Part shown: piece after piece, positions 1 to 10,563 of the stretch
How the letters are laid out: the number at the start of each line of letters is the position of its first letter
Numbering within the stretch: position 1 is the stretch's first letter
Assembly (NCBI GenBank): GCA_003254885.1
Contig: QANT01003423.1
Span: 1-64,000, forward strand
DNA from: Purshia tridentata
Taxonomy: Eukaryota > Streptophyta > Magnoliopsida > Rosales > Rosaceae
Reading direction: 5' to 3'
Length of the DNA stretch: 64,000 nucleotides
The notes under the pieces: generated by a model
Databases searched by the model: none
What the model was told of the DNA's origin: nothing
The model's input: the letters and a program-made list of their open reading frames with translations, nothing else
Program-made: the position numbers and the translations under genes

Positions 1-34
1 GAAAATTTCCACAGAATCGAAATTTAACTCCTTG
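1..34. mobile_element. Terminus of a non-autonomous hAT-like transposon, cut by the window edge
   Basis: These 34 bases match positions 10522-10555 base for base. That stretch is the right end of the complete hAT-like element at 9392-10555. The segment ends in CTTG, the complement of the CAAG element tip. The rest of the copy lies outside the window. The next eight bases, ATTGCTAC (35-42), would be its target-site duplication, but the other side cannot be seen. Identity over all 34 bases suggests the two copies moved recently, although the sample is short. Confidence 0.7.
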
Positions 35-336
35 ATTGCTACAACGTGGACATAGTCCAACATTTCCACTGTAGATCTTTTAATTTCTCCATCAAAAGTG
101 CCATTTCTTATTGCTTTGATGGCGAGTTGGAGCCTGTTCCTTAAATCAACATAAAACATTGCACATGATGAATCAGGACCGCCAATATCTTGGTTAGCCA
201 ACCATTCCAGCATGTCAGAAAGGGCTGCTATGGTTTCTTTCATTGAGCTGATAACATCATGTTTATTGAGGGCAAAAGTAACTGCAAACAAAGTGAATAC
301 AATAAAGAAAAACAAAGATAAACGGGCGTGAGCCAT
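1..336 (-). CDS. Small secreted protein, 5' part, interrupted by a hAT element
   Basis: The frame opens with ATG at 334-336 and stays open to the window edge. The first ~22 residues (MAHARLSLFFFIVFTLFAV...) are a hydrophobic signal peptide. About 80 residues follow, with one cysteine (SSCAMFYVDLRNRL) and what looks like amphipathic helix. Overall size and a helix-rich secreted fold recall invertase/pectin methylesterase inhibitors, but the paired N-terminal cysteines of that family are not evident, so I do not assign it. From position 34 downwards the frame runs into transposon sequence, so the gene is either disrupted in its coding region or a pseudogene. Whether the host exon resumes beyond the element cannot be seen. 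Confidence 0.4.
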   Translation of the reverse strand, partial: MAHARLSLFFFIVFTLFAVTFALNKHDVISSMKETIAALSDMLEWLANQDIGGPDSSCAMFYVDLRNRLQLAIKAIRNGTFDGEIKRSTVEMLDYVHVVAIKELNFDSVEIF

Positions 337-720
337 CTTGAGTGACTTCAGTTAACAAAATTTGTGACTTGTTGATAACTGCTTATATGAATTTCTTTTA
401 AACTTGTTGATATGTATTTATAGCCGTCAAGTAAAAAAATTTAAAATAATCAGATAAGATCAAAAAATTTAAAATAATCAGATAAGATCGAAAAATTTCA
501 AATATCAATACTTATAAGTTTGTGGCTTGTTAATAAGATCAAATAATATAACAGTCTCTATAAGAAATATTAGAAAGCCTTTGTTGTTCATCAACATGTA
601 TACGTACAAAAGTTTGAAATACAAAACCATCCTATAACAGATTTACTTCAAGAACCAAAGCTCAAATGGATCAGATAACAAAATTTGAGTTTAAACTAAA
701 TTGGGATAAAATTTGAGTTT
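337..720. other. AT-rich spacer
   Basis: This is probably the upstream region of the small secreted-protein gene on the - strand. It holds a short imperfect direct repeat (AAAAAATTTAAAATAATCAG twice near 434-483). No other feature was recognised. Confidence 0.4.
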
Positions 721-1070
721 ACCCAATTGTTGGATCCGAAACTTGTAACAAATGACACTAGTGGTGTGGTACCTCACCAGGTAAAATACAGATCTGCTGA
801 TCACCATAAACTATATATATATATATATTCTTTATTAATTCTATTTGTTCTAATTACTTAATATCTATATTCTCATTATTCTTTCTATGTTTTGTTTTGC
901 TTATAGGGTTCATTCCTATATATCTAAATGGGTTACTCTTTCTGGAAATTTAATTCGTGTATTTGTAAATGGGAAATAGTAATTTTTATTTGAATATAAA
1001 TTATTTTTTCTTTTTTCTTTTTTTCAATATATTAAATTTTATATAACTATAATGGAAGGTCACAGTCACT
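721..1070 (+). pseudogene. Fragment of a beta-galactosidase gene (exon-intron-exon-intron relic)
   Basis: The segment aligns along its whole length with 4026-4380 of the intact beta-galactosidase gene downstream: the end of exon 12, intron 12 with its TA-rich tract, exon 13, intron 13 and the start of exon 14. The shared order includes GGTACCTCACCAG before the donor and GTATTTGTAAATGG in exon 13. It has lost several bases in the exon-12 part and a block in the exon-13 part, and reads a stop in the exon-13 counterpart (GGGAAATAG), so it cannot code. Intron sequence was copied as well, so this was a DNA-level duplication and not a processed copy. It lies in the same orientation about 500 bp upstream of the intact gene. 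Confidence 0.85.
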
Positions 1071-1493
1071 AAAAAAAAAAAAAACCATTTTATCTTTTAA
1101 AAGTTAGAGCAGTTGGACGGAGGGGAAGATCTTAATTAGCTTCCAAAAAATCCGAATCCTTGAGCTATTATATTTAGGACCGTTGCCCAAAACAATTTTT
1201 TCTCCACTAGAGATTGGAAAATGAACTATTAATGACAAATTGTTGAAGTAAGAAATTTTCATAAAATAATTATTGAACAGTTTTTTTTTTAATCACAAAT
1301 AGATAAATTTTATATTTTTGAAAACACAAATGTGGATAGCTTTAGATAAATTTACACATATTTACACATTCTCAAGTTCCAAATAAAATTAAGTTTCAAT
1401 TTGGATAATTAAGTATCTTTTCGGTTTCAAATTTGAATTGATAAGCAGTATCGATCAAGAACAATACTGTTATATGTACATATCTCCATACTA

Positions 1494-1500
1494 TATAAAT
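1494..1500 (+). promoter_or_regulatory. TATA box of the beta-galactosidase gene
   Basis: TATAAAT stands about 60 bp before the chosen ATG at 1556, which suits a plant core promoter with a short 5' leader. Confidence 0.5.
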
Positions 1501-1555
1501 AGCTTGCTTGCCAAAGCATTTTCATCAGAGTTTATTTACCATTAATTTGAGGGCA

Positions 1556-4500
1556 ATGGCAATAATGTGTTCTTCCGGTTCTTCCACCAAACTCCTGGTT
1601 CTAATTTTTGCTCTTTTGTTCATCTGTTTGTCTTGTCAACCAATTCAAGTTTCTTATGATTCACGAGCTTTGACAATTAATGGAGAACGAAGAATCATAC
1701 TTTCTGGTTCAATTCATTATCCGCGAAGTACTCCTCAAGTATGTTTTTGTTTTCTTTGAATTATTATTGCATGTCATACCAATTTTTATTTTATAATATG
1801 ACAATATTAAATTCTTTTTTTTCTATAGATGTGGCCAGATTTGATTAAAAAAGCAAAAGAAGGCGGTCTGAATGCTGTTGAGACATATGTTTTTTGGAAT
1901 GCTCATGAGCCTCAACGCGGTCAGGTTTGATTTCTTAATTTAGCTACCCTAATTGAAATTTAATTTTACTATCTTAACATTAATACATATATAGTTGAGT
2001 TAATGATCGAATTTGTCCCCTTTTGTTAGTATGATTTCTCAGGAAGAAATGACTTAGTGAAATTCATTAGAACCATCCAAAATGAAGGACTCTATGCTAT
2101 TCTTCGGATTGGACCCTATGTTTGTGCGGAATGGAACTTTGGGTAATACTAATTGCATGTTTGAGTTTTTTAAATTTTTCTAGCTTTACTAATACTTGTA
2201 CTATCAAACTCATTCTAAACTTTGATACACAGAGGGCTTCCAGTCTGGTTGCGTAATCTGCCAGGCATTGAGTTTAGAACAGATAACAAAGTATTTGAGG
2301 TATGAAATTAATTTCTTATATATAGTACAGACATTAATACATCGCTTACCAATCTTTTGATTAAATGCCCTAACAGTTTACAATTTTTTATATTTAGAAT
2401 GAGATGGCAAAGTTTACCACCTTGATAGTGAACATGATGAAGCAAAATAAGTTATTTGGCCCACAAGGAGGACCTATTATTCTTGCTCAGGTTAATTAAT
2501 TTGTAAAATTAACTATTATTGTTTAATTAACCATATATATAGTAATAATTAATATGTGTTCTTAACTTTGTATAGATTGAGAATGAGTATGGACTTGGAG
2601 ATGTTATGCCACACTATGGGGAAGGTGGGAAAAAGTATATACAATGGTGTGCTGAATTTGCTGAGAGTCTTGACATTGGTGTGCCTTGGATTATGTGTGA
2701 ACAAGACAATCATGCCCCAAATCCCCCAAAGCCAATAGTAACATTTCATTTTAAATGCTTACTTACCATACACATATATTTTCATTTTCAAGTATATATG
2801 CTAAAATATACTACTAAAGTCTATGTAATTTTATTATTTTGCAGATCTATACGTTCAATGGCTTTTACGCTGACGGAAGGAACCCCCATAATATGCCAAA
2901 AATGTGGACTGAAAATTGGACTGGCTGGTTTGTTTTTCAATTTCATCTTGGGTATAATTAAATTCATTATAAATGATAAATTAATAAATTAATAAAAAGC
3001 TTGATCTGAAATTAGGTTTAAGTCGTGGGGTGCTAAAGATCCACACAGAAGCGCTGAAGATATTGCTTTTGCTGTTGCACGATTCTTCCAATATAAGGGC
3101 ACCTTACAGAACTATTACATGGTAATTAGTTTGATCATTTATATTGATTAATTTTCCTCTTATTTTGAAACATTTTTTCAATATTAATTATTTAATATTC
3201 CTTTGCAGTACCATGGTGGAACAAATTTTGGTCGTACAGCTGGAGGTCCTTATCTTACCACATCATATGATTATGATGCACCATTGGATGAATATGGTGA
3301 ATATATGATTAACAGAAATTAAACTCATTTTTAATTTATATAGGGTTTTGGTGAATAATATTTAATTATTATATTTATTATGGATATGATCTACAGGGAA
3401 CTATAATCAACCCAAGTGGGGTCATCTCAAAAAACTCCATGAGGTTCTTAAATCAATGGAGAAGACTTTGACTTATGGAGATTATAATCAGACTGTTTAT
3501 GCTAATTTGGTTGATGTAAGTGATGATGTTCTTGTGTTCCAGCTTCAACACTTTTAAGCTGACACATATATATATTACCTTATCTAATAAAACGATTGTT
3601 CTTTGTAAAATGCAGTCTGTGGTTTATAGTTATAGAGGAAAACGTGTATGCTTTTTTGGCAATGCGCTTTCGTATTCATATACCATCAACTTTGAAAACA
3701 AAAATTACGATGTACCTGCTTGGTCTGTCATCATCCTTGACGATTGCAAAACCCAAGTTTACAACACTGCAAAGGTGTGTATATATATATATGTTTCTTT
3801 GAGGAAATTTCTAGCTATCTTATTTTGAATATATATGTACCCTCAAATTCTAAACATAAAGAATTAAACGTTTTGCAGGTCATTGCTCCTACCACCATTA
3901 TGGTGAAGAAGGAAACTCAAAGGTATGATGATGATGACCAGCACCCACTGGTATGGCAATGGAGACAAGAGCATATTGAGCAAATTGAGGACAATGGTTC
4001 AGTTAAGGGTAGTCTTTTGACCAGTACCCAATTGTTGGATCAGAAACTTGTAACCAATGACACTAGTGATTACTTGTGGTACCTCACCAGGTATTAATAA
4101 TACAGATTGCTCATCAACCATAAACTATATATATATATATACTTTCTTTATTCTATTTTTTCTATTTAATTAATATTTATATCCTCGTTATTCTTTCTAT
4201 GTAGGGTTCATTCTTACATATCTCAATGGGCTACTCTTCGAGTCACTGTTTCTGGAAATGTAATTCAAGTATTTGTAAATGGAAAATACAAAGGTAATTT
4301 TTATTTGAATAATAAATTAATTTAGTTTCTTTTTCAATATATTAAATTATATATAACTTTAATGGCAGGGTCACAATCACAATCTAATAGTAATCGCTAC
4401 ACCTTTGAGACAAAGATCAGGTTACATAAAGGAAAGAATGACATAGTTTTATGCAGTACCACTGTTGGACTCCCAGTAAGCTTTAAAATAATTAAAAACC

Positions 4501-5703
4501 AAAATAATCATTTGTCTTTTATCTATTTGAATTCTTACATTTTTTTAAAAAAATTTCTTAGAATTATGGTGCATTCTATGACAATCACCCAACTGGAGTT
4601 GCTGGCTTTGAAATCATTTCTGGTACCAATGGTAATGTGTCATTGAGCACAGACCCATGGATCTACAAGATTGGATTGGAAGGTGAAAATAAGAAAATTT
4701 ATGGAGTTGATGTCTCAAATCGTTTTAACTGGGAAACATTAAACCTTCCAACTCAGCAACCTTTTACTTGGTATAAGGTACAATGTTGTTGTCATACATA
4801 TCTGACATGTTATACATTAATTTAGGAAATAGGAACAGACCTGTCTTTGACTTTTGTCTTCTTTCATTAGACAATCTTCAAAACACCAATGGGAACAGAT
4901 CCAGTGGTGGTGGATTTGATTGGTATGGGCAAGGGCCAAGCTTGGGTTAATGGCAACAACATTGGAAGGTATTGGCCAAGCCAGCTTGCAGACGGAAGCG
5001 GTTGTTCTCCAACTTGTGACTACGTTGGACACTACGATGACAGAAAGTGTAGAACTAATTGTGGAAAACCATCACAAAGATGGTATGAAATATATTTTGT
5101 AATTATGCTAAATAAAAATTTTTTGATCCTTGTTATTGAATATTAATTTTTATTAATTGTTATAAATTTCAGGTACCATATTCCTCGATCTTTTCTCCAC
5201 GACGACAATCGCGACAATGTGTTGGTTATGTTGGAGGAGTTTGGAGGCAGTCCATGGAGTGTTAAAATCCAGACAGTCACAGTTGGAACAGTATGTGGAA
5301 ATGGATATGAAGGTAATGTGTTGGAGATATCATGCCAAGGAGGAAGAGTCATAAATCGGATTAAGTTTGCTAGTTTTGGTTTGCCTAGTGGTGCTTGTGG
5401 AGCTTTTCAAAAAGGAATATGTGAATCATCCAGTGTTTTCGTAAAGAAATATGTGGAACAGGTAATTATAAATTAAAACCATAATACTATTATTAATTAA
5501 TTAGCACTTGTTTTGTTTACTCCAAATTAACTGAGTTTTTGATTTATTTTAAATTTCAGAGATGTCTTGGTAGAGAACGATGTTCGATCGGTATCAGTGA
5601 ATCGGCTCTTGGTAACACTTCCTGTGTTGAAGCCTCAACTCAATTAGGGAAAACCTTTTCTGGAAATCAACTGGCGATTGAAGCTGAATGTCTTTTGGAT
5701 TAG
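1556..5703 (+). CDS. Beta-galactosidase, GH35 family, with C-terminal SUEL lectin domain
   Basis: Secreted glycosidase that removes terminal beta-D-galactosyl residues from cell-wall polysaccharides and glycoproteins. Eighteen exons: 1556-1738, 1829-1924, 2030-2142, 2233-2299, 2398-2490, 2576-2737, 2845-2927, 3016-3121, 3209-3296, 3397-3515, 3616-3774, 3879-4090, 4205-4293, 4369-4475, 4562-4777, 4871-5082, 5173-5461 and 5560-5703, giving 845 residues, normal for the family. A signal peptide covers about residues 1-28. The GH35 core carries the predicted acid/base Glu188 in IENEYG and nucleophile Glu261 in WTENWTGW. The last ~90 residues are a cysteine-rich SUEL/galactose-binding lectin domain ([16 protein letters not shown]). 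It resembles the BGAL7/BGAL15 subgroup; the exact orthologue is not assigned. The start is the ATG directly before the signal peptide; an in-frame ATG at 1508 would spoil it. Confidence 0.95.
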
Positions 5704-6466
5704 TTATTGAAGACTTTTACAGCAAATCAACTAGCGTTGAATTGGACTGTATTTTCAGTTGGTAGTTATTAGTTGTTAGGTTTCTCAGATTCCGAGAAAA
5801 TTAGTGTAGATGCAGCCACTAGTGGCGGCTTCTAATTCATTTAGTTTTCAAATTAAACTCAGTTAATTAGAAGGGTTGTTGAGATGTTAATTCACAATCT
5901 ATCAATAAAATTTTTATCTTTTTGCTTCAATTTATGTTTCCCATAATATCTCTTTTGGTTATGGAATGGTGATCAGCTTTGCTCATTCATATTACAACAT
6001 TTCAACAAAATTTCAAAGCTTATTATCAAATTTCAGAGTTTACATTATCAAATTTCAAATAATTTGACTTTTGGTTTCATCCATTCACCTCAATATGAAT
6101 ATTAGTTTAGAAATATTTTTTCTCCCCTAAGTTTGTAGATGTTAATAAAATTCTAAGGTACTAGAAGAATTTGATCCTTCCTTCAACAATTTAATTGTTG
6201 TTTGAAGCATTTTTTATCACATTCACTTTCCCCTTAAATTTGTGGGTGTCAATTTGACCAACCCTCCTACAAATGTATTGTTATTTTCTAACATTTTTGA
6301 GAGCTTTTCTGTTTTCTGCCAACAGTATTTGGTAGTTCCTTTACTCATTGTAAGTTAGTTCTATTTTACAATTTGGATATCGATATGTTACAATGCTATA
6401 AAAACATATCACCAAAAAGGAGGAATTGAAACTTAAACAGGACAGAAAATATGACGCAACTTTTGC
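5704..6466. other. Convergent 3' spacer between beta-galactosidase and PPR genes
   Basis: Holds the beta-galactosidase 3' UTR, with a likely polyadenylation signal AATAAA at 5904-5909, and the 3' UTR of the PPR gene on the other strand. No further gene is visible. Confidence 0.5.
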
Positions 6467-9196
6467 TCACCAATAATCTTTGCATGAGCACTGACCACTA
6501 TAAAATTTATGAAATCCCGAAGCATCCCTTACATATATTGCTCTCCTAGCAACAATGGACATGTATTTCAAGAATGTATGGCAGTCTCCACATAGAAGGA
6601 TGTTCTTCACAATCCGAATTGGTTTTCCTGGCTTGGTGTTCAGAAGCCCATAGGTGGCTGCTAGTTTTGCACTGTGATAGTACAAGAAATCCTTCTTCTG
6701 ATGCTCTTCAACTTCATGAAGAACAAAGCTTGTGTCTGGCACATAACCAGCTTTTGTACATTCTAATATCAGTATTTCTAACCCACTATATATGTCTTTT
6801 GCTTGGGGATGGGATTTATCTCTTGCATAGAATGAATGTATCTTGTTGTTATGAATGATCCAACTTCGAGCTGGGTGCTTCCGGAATCCCTTTTTTCTCA
6901 TATCCTCCCTAACCATTTCAGAGCAATGCCATCTCCCAGATGCTGAATACAGATTTGATACAAGTATGTAGGTAGATGGATCTTTGGGCTCCATGGCAAG
7001 TATATGTTTCACAACCCTTTTTCCCACTTTTGTATTCATTTGGATTCTACAACTATCAAGCAAAGCTCGCCAAACAGAAACCTCGGGCTCAAAAGGCATC
7101 GTACTGATTATTTCCTCTGCTTCATCCATTAGACCCCAATACCCTAAAACACCAATAAAGGCGGCAAAGTGCTCTGAGGTGGGTTCAATGCCATAAACAG
7201 TTTTCATGGAGAGAAACAAACTGCGGCAATTGTCAACTAATTTGGAATTGGTGTGCCTGTATGCTGAAATGATCAAAATAAAGCTAATTTTGTCAGGTTT
7301 TATGCCAGTCTTCTCCATCTTTGACCAGACGGCTAAGGCCTCATCACCCTGTCTGTGGAGAAGATAGCCAGCAAGCAAAACATTCCATGAAACTATGTCC
7401 AGAGTGGGCATCATATTGAATAACTTGACACCATCATCCATGTTCCAACACTTAGTGTACATGCTAATTGTGGCATTTCCTACCCCTACATCAGTTAGAA
7501 AACCATACTTAATAGCATGGCAGTGGATTTGTTTCCCCAGTTCATGAAACCCGATTGATCCACAAAGACCGAGTAGTGAAGTTGACGAAACCTCATCCAT
7601 AACCATTCTTCCTTCTGATTGACTAAAGTGGAAAAGAGAAATCGCCTCATCCAGTTGCCCATTTCGAGCATACCCACATATCATTGATGTCGAAATAACA
7701 GAGCTCTCCTGCTCAGCTGGCCACTGCTGAAACATTTTTTTGGCATCTGCCATTCGACCACACCTTGTGCACATATCAAGCAATGCAGCTTCAATACAAG
7801 CATTTGACCCAAAACCAAACTTGATAATGACACCATGAATTTGCTCACTGACTTTGCAATCCATGAGCAACCCACAAGCATTAACAACACTAGTCAAAGT
7901 GAAGTCTGTCAACTCCATACCCTGCTCCACCATTTTCGTAAATAAATCCAATGCCCTCAAGCCTTCACCATTTCGACAAAAACCCGCCAATAAAGCATTA
8001 TGAGAAACCAAATTCCTCTCTGGCATCTTATCAAACATCTCCATGGCCAAATCCACCAACCCAAATTCCATGTAGGCGGTAATCATTTTCGTCCACGTAA
8101 TAACATCCTTCACTGGCATCCTCTCAAACAAAGCCATCACACCATTTACATTCCCACATTCAACATAGAAACCAATAAGTGCATTGCTCACACTCAAATT
8201 GGGCTCTAAACCAATCTTGATAGCATGGGCATGAACTTCTTGGCCTTCTATGAAAGCATTGCTACCAGTACAGGCAGTTAAAAGGGTCGAAACCGTGAAA
8301 TGGTCGACTCCGAACCCGTCAGTTCCCCGCAGTTCACGGAACAATTCAAATGCTTTATAATACATACACTCTTTCACTAAACTTGACATAACAGTATTCC
8401 AAGAGGCAATGTCTCTCTGAGGCAATTGATCAAACAATTTAAGCATATAATCCAAACAACAACATTTACCGTACAGACCCATAAGCGCATTCGAAACAAA
8501 AACCCAATCCAAGTAGCCCATTTTGATGACCATGGCATGAACTTGCAAGCCCAATTCCAGCTCTAAAACCCGCATACAAGCAGTTAAAATTGCAACAAAA
8601 CTGTACTCATTAGGCTCAATACCTGAATTCCTCATCCGAAAGAAAAGCTCCACAGCTTCGTCTTCTCGACCCGCCTTAGAAAAACCCGAAACCAAGGTGG
8701 TGTAGGACACTACATTGGGGCAGAAAAGGCTCTGAAAAACCTTGTAAGCGTCAGAAACAAGACCCAGCTTGAGATAAGCTGCAAGGAGAGCATTACTCAG
8801 ATGCGTATCTTCTGGGAGCTTGAGAATAGAGGCGTGCACGGCCTTGGCGAGCCCGGGGTCGCCATGGCGAGCCGAGAGGCGAAGCAAGTCCACCAAAAGG
8901 TAAAAGAAATAGTGGTGGGTTTGGTCGGAGTCATTGGGAGGAGGGTCTGCAGTCAAAAGGGGTTGTGGGGATAGTGGGGATAGGAAAAGGGATTGGGTGG
9001 GAGGAGAATTAGAGAAGTTCAGGTGGTGGATTTGGGGTTTGTGCTTGGGCTTGGGCTTAGAAGAAGAAGGAGAAAAAGAGAGAGAAAGAGACGGATAAGG
9101 GTCCGGTGGTTTAGAAGAGAAGAAGGGGTGGTGGGGAAGAAGAGAAGAGGACGGAGCTAAGGCGGCGGCGATGGTGGGTTGGATAACGGTGCTCAT
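6467..9196 (-). CDS. Pentatricopeptide repeat protein, PLS class with DYW domain (EMB175/At5g03800-like)
   Basis: Organelle RNA-binding protein of 909 residues in one exon, as usual for plant PPR genes. The N-terminal ~90 residues are rich in Ser, Pro and Leu, like a transit peptide. About twenty P, L and S repeats follow (for example NVVSYTTLVSGFSKAGREDE and DIASWNTVMSSLVKE), then E/E+ motifs and a DYW domain ending in CSCKDYW. From memory the sequence tracks Arabidopsis At5g03800 (EMB175), an embryo-lethal locus, through repeats and tail alike. The DYW zinc ligands CGDCH are present, but the deaminase HxE motif reads H841-S842-A843, so the catalytic glutamate is missing. The protein may therefore bind RNA and recruit an active deaminase rather than edit by itself. 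It is divergent from UPL7. Confidence 0.93.
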   Translation of the reverse strand: MSTVIQPTIAAALAPSSSLLPHHPFFSSKPPDPYPSLSLSFSPSSSKPKPKHKPQIHHLNFSNSPPTQSLFLSPLSPQPLLTADPPPNDSDQTHHYFFYLLVDLLRLSARHGDPGLAKAVHASILKLPEDTHLSNALLAAYLKLGLVSDAYKVFQSLFCPNVVSYTTLVSGFSKAGREDEAVELFFRMRNSGIEPNEYSFVAILTACMRVLELELGLQVHAMVIKMGYLDWVFVSNALMGLYGKCCCLDYMLKLFDQLPQRDIASWNTVMSSLVKECMYYKAFELFRELRGTDGFGVDHFTVSTLLTACTGSNAFIEGQEVHAHAIKIGLEPNLSVSNALIGFYVECGNVNGVMALFERMPVKDVITWTKMITAYMEFGLVDLAMEMFDKMPERNLVSHNALLAGFCRNGEGLRALDLFTKMVEQGMELTDFTLTSVVNACGLLMDCKVSEQIHGVIIKFGFGSNACIEAALLDMCTRCGRMADAKKMFQQWPAEQESSVISTSMICGYARNGQLDEAISLFHFSQSEGRMVMDEVSSTSLLGLCGSIGFHELGKQIHCHAIKYGFLTDVGVGNATISMYTKCWNMDDGVKLFNMMPTLDIVSWNVLLAGYLLHRQGDEALAVWSKMEKTGIKPDKISFILIISAYRHTNSKLVDNCRSLFLSMKTVYGIEPTSEHFAAFIGVLGYWGLMDEAEEIISTMPFEPEVSVWRALLDSCRIQMNTKVGKRVVKHILAMEPKDPSTYILVSNLYSASGRWHCSEMVREDMRKKGFRKHPARSWIIHNNKIHSFYARDKSHPQAKDIYSGLEILILECTKAGYVPDTSFVLHEVEEHQKKDFLYYHSAKLAATYGLLNTKPGKPIRIVKNILLCGDCHTFLKYMSIVARRAIYVRDASGFHKFYSGQCSCKDYW

Positions 9197-9321
9197 TTGT
9201 TAGCCAAGTTTAGGCGGGCGCCAACCATAACCATAACTTCAACGACCAATTGATTATTGTTGTTTGCTGTTCTAATTTATGTTTCTTTCTAACATATTAG
9301 TTGGGATAAGTACTTTTTACT

Positions 9322-9391
9322 CTATACACTTATAATATTTAGCATTTTCAATTTTGTTAATTTAATTCGGTGAATTAATATAAGTGATGAG
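9322..9391. repeat. Left half of a ~145-bp tandem duplication, split by a hAT insertion
   Basis: The ~68 bp from TATACACTTATAATATTTAG to GTGATGA recur at about 10640-10708 with only one or two differences. Together with 10564-10640 it forms the first unit of a two-copy tandem repeat, now separated by the transposon at 9392-10555. Confidence 0.8.
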
Positions 9392-10555
9392 CAAGGTGTT
9401 AAATTTTGTTTTTGGGAGGGGACGAAATTTTGGAACCTTCCCTTAAAAATTTCACCGAAATACCCGAAAATTTCCAAAATTTTCGGATAAAACTCAAACC
9501 CTAAAAATCAAAATCACAATTACACAAAATTGGCATCTCAGACCTTAGGGGAATGAAAGCTTATGGTGAGAGAAGAAAAACCCACAAAAAAAAGGGTGAT
9601 TGGAGCTCGGAGGTGGCCGGAATCGAAGAAAGAATCCGGCGGTGGCTCACTTTTATTTTGCAATTTCCGATGCTTGTGGTGGCCGGCCGGCGTGGAGGAA
9701 GGAGGGAGAAGATGGCCGGCGCCTGGGGTTCCCGTTGGTGGCCTTGGGTTGGCCGGAAAAGGCTGGCTTGGTGGCCGGATTTTGTGGTGGCAGCCACTGT
9801 GAGGGAGAAAGAAAAAAATTAAAAAAAAGACCAAGTCATTCTCACTAGTACTGCTCACGCACGGGAGAAAGAAAGTAAAAGAAAAAGAGAAGGAAAAGAA
9901 AAAGAGAAGAAAAAGAAAAAAAGGAAACAAAGGAAAAAAAAGAAAGGAAAAAAAAAAGGAAATAAGAAAAAGAAAGAAAAAAAGGAAAAAAAAAATTTAG
10001 AGTTAATTGAGTTTTGAGACATTTAGACAATTGGAAAAAAAAATTTAGGCTTTTGTTTGAGGTTTTATTTAGTTTTTAACTTTAGGATTTCGTTTGGCCT
10101 TTAATTTTAGAGTTTTTTTTGTTTTTTTAAACCATAAACCTTAATACATTCTACACAAAAAAATAATTAAAAGTATCTTAAAATGCCTAAATTTCTAATA
10201 TCTTATCATTTATTCTAAAAAAAATAGAGTATAAATAATATACTAATTTTATTTATTAATTATACTAATATTTTTTAACTGTATTTGTCTCTAGCGTTTA
10301 TTATAAACACCTTATATCACATGAAACCTACTATAGGATTTAATTTTCTCAATATTTTTTATGAAAGTAGTATGTAATATGCTAAATAAACATTTGGTAA
10401 AGTTTCATTCAAAATTTCCGTATTTTAATAGTAATTTCCGTCATTTCCATTTAATTTCTATCGAAATTAAATTTCCGTCGAAATTTCCATCGAAAATTTC
10501 CACAGAATCGAAATTTCCATCGAAAATTTCCACAGAATCGAAATTTAACTCCTTG
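9392..10555. mobile_element. Non-autonomous hAT-superfamily DNA transposon, 1,164 bp, complete with TSD
   Basis: The left end reads CAAGGTGTTAAATTTTG and the inverted right end CAAGGAGTTAAATTTCG: 15 of 17 bases pair as terminal inverted repeats. Both sides carry the same 8 bp GTGATGAG (9384-9391 and 10556-10563), the duplication length typical of hAT elements. The neighbouring tandem copy at about 10702-10712 keeps the unoccupied site (GTGATGAATATG), which confirms the borders. Inside there is no transposase frame. There is a GC-richer section with repeated TGGCCGG (about 9610-9780), a long purine-rich tract (about 9860-10000), an AT-rich section, and two perfect 30-bp subterminal repeats (10481-10540). 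Short frames in it look incidental. It sits 196 bp upstream of the PPR start codon. Confidence 0.88.
10481..10540. repeat. Two perfect 30-bp subterminal repeats of the hAT element
   Basis: Positions 10481-10510 and 10511-10540 are identical (each contains GAAAATTTCCACAGAATCG). Subterminal repeats of this kind are known transposase-binding sites in hAT elements; that role is inferred here. Related GAAATTTCC words continue to the left, to about 10425. Confidence 0.8.
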
Positions 10556-10563
10556 GTGATGAG

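Noticed and set aside
1508-1555. Upstream in-frame ATG for beta-galactosidase
   Set aside because: It lies almost on the TATA box (8 bp away) and would put polar residues before the signal peptide.
9538-9930. Overlapping open frames on both strands in the GC-richer part of the hAT element
   Set aside because: All are low in complexity (Phe/Ser/Leu runs, Gly/Arg/Trp runs) and lie in strand-biased repeat sequence. None resembles a transposase.
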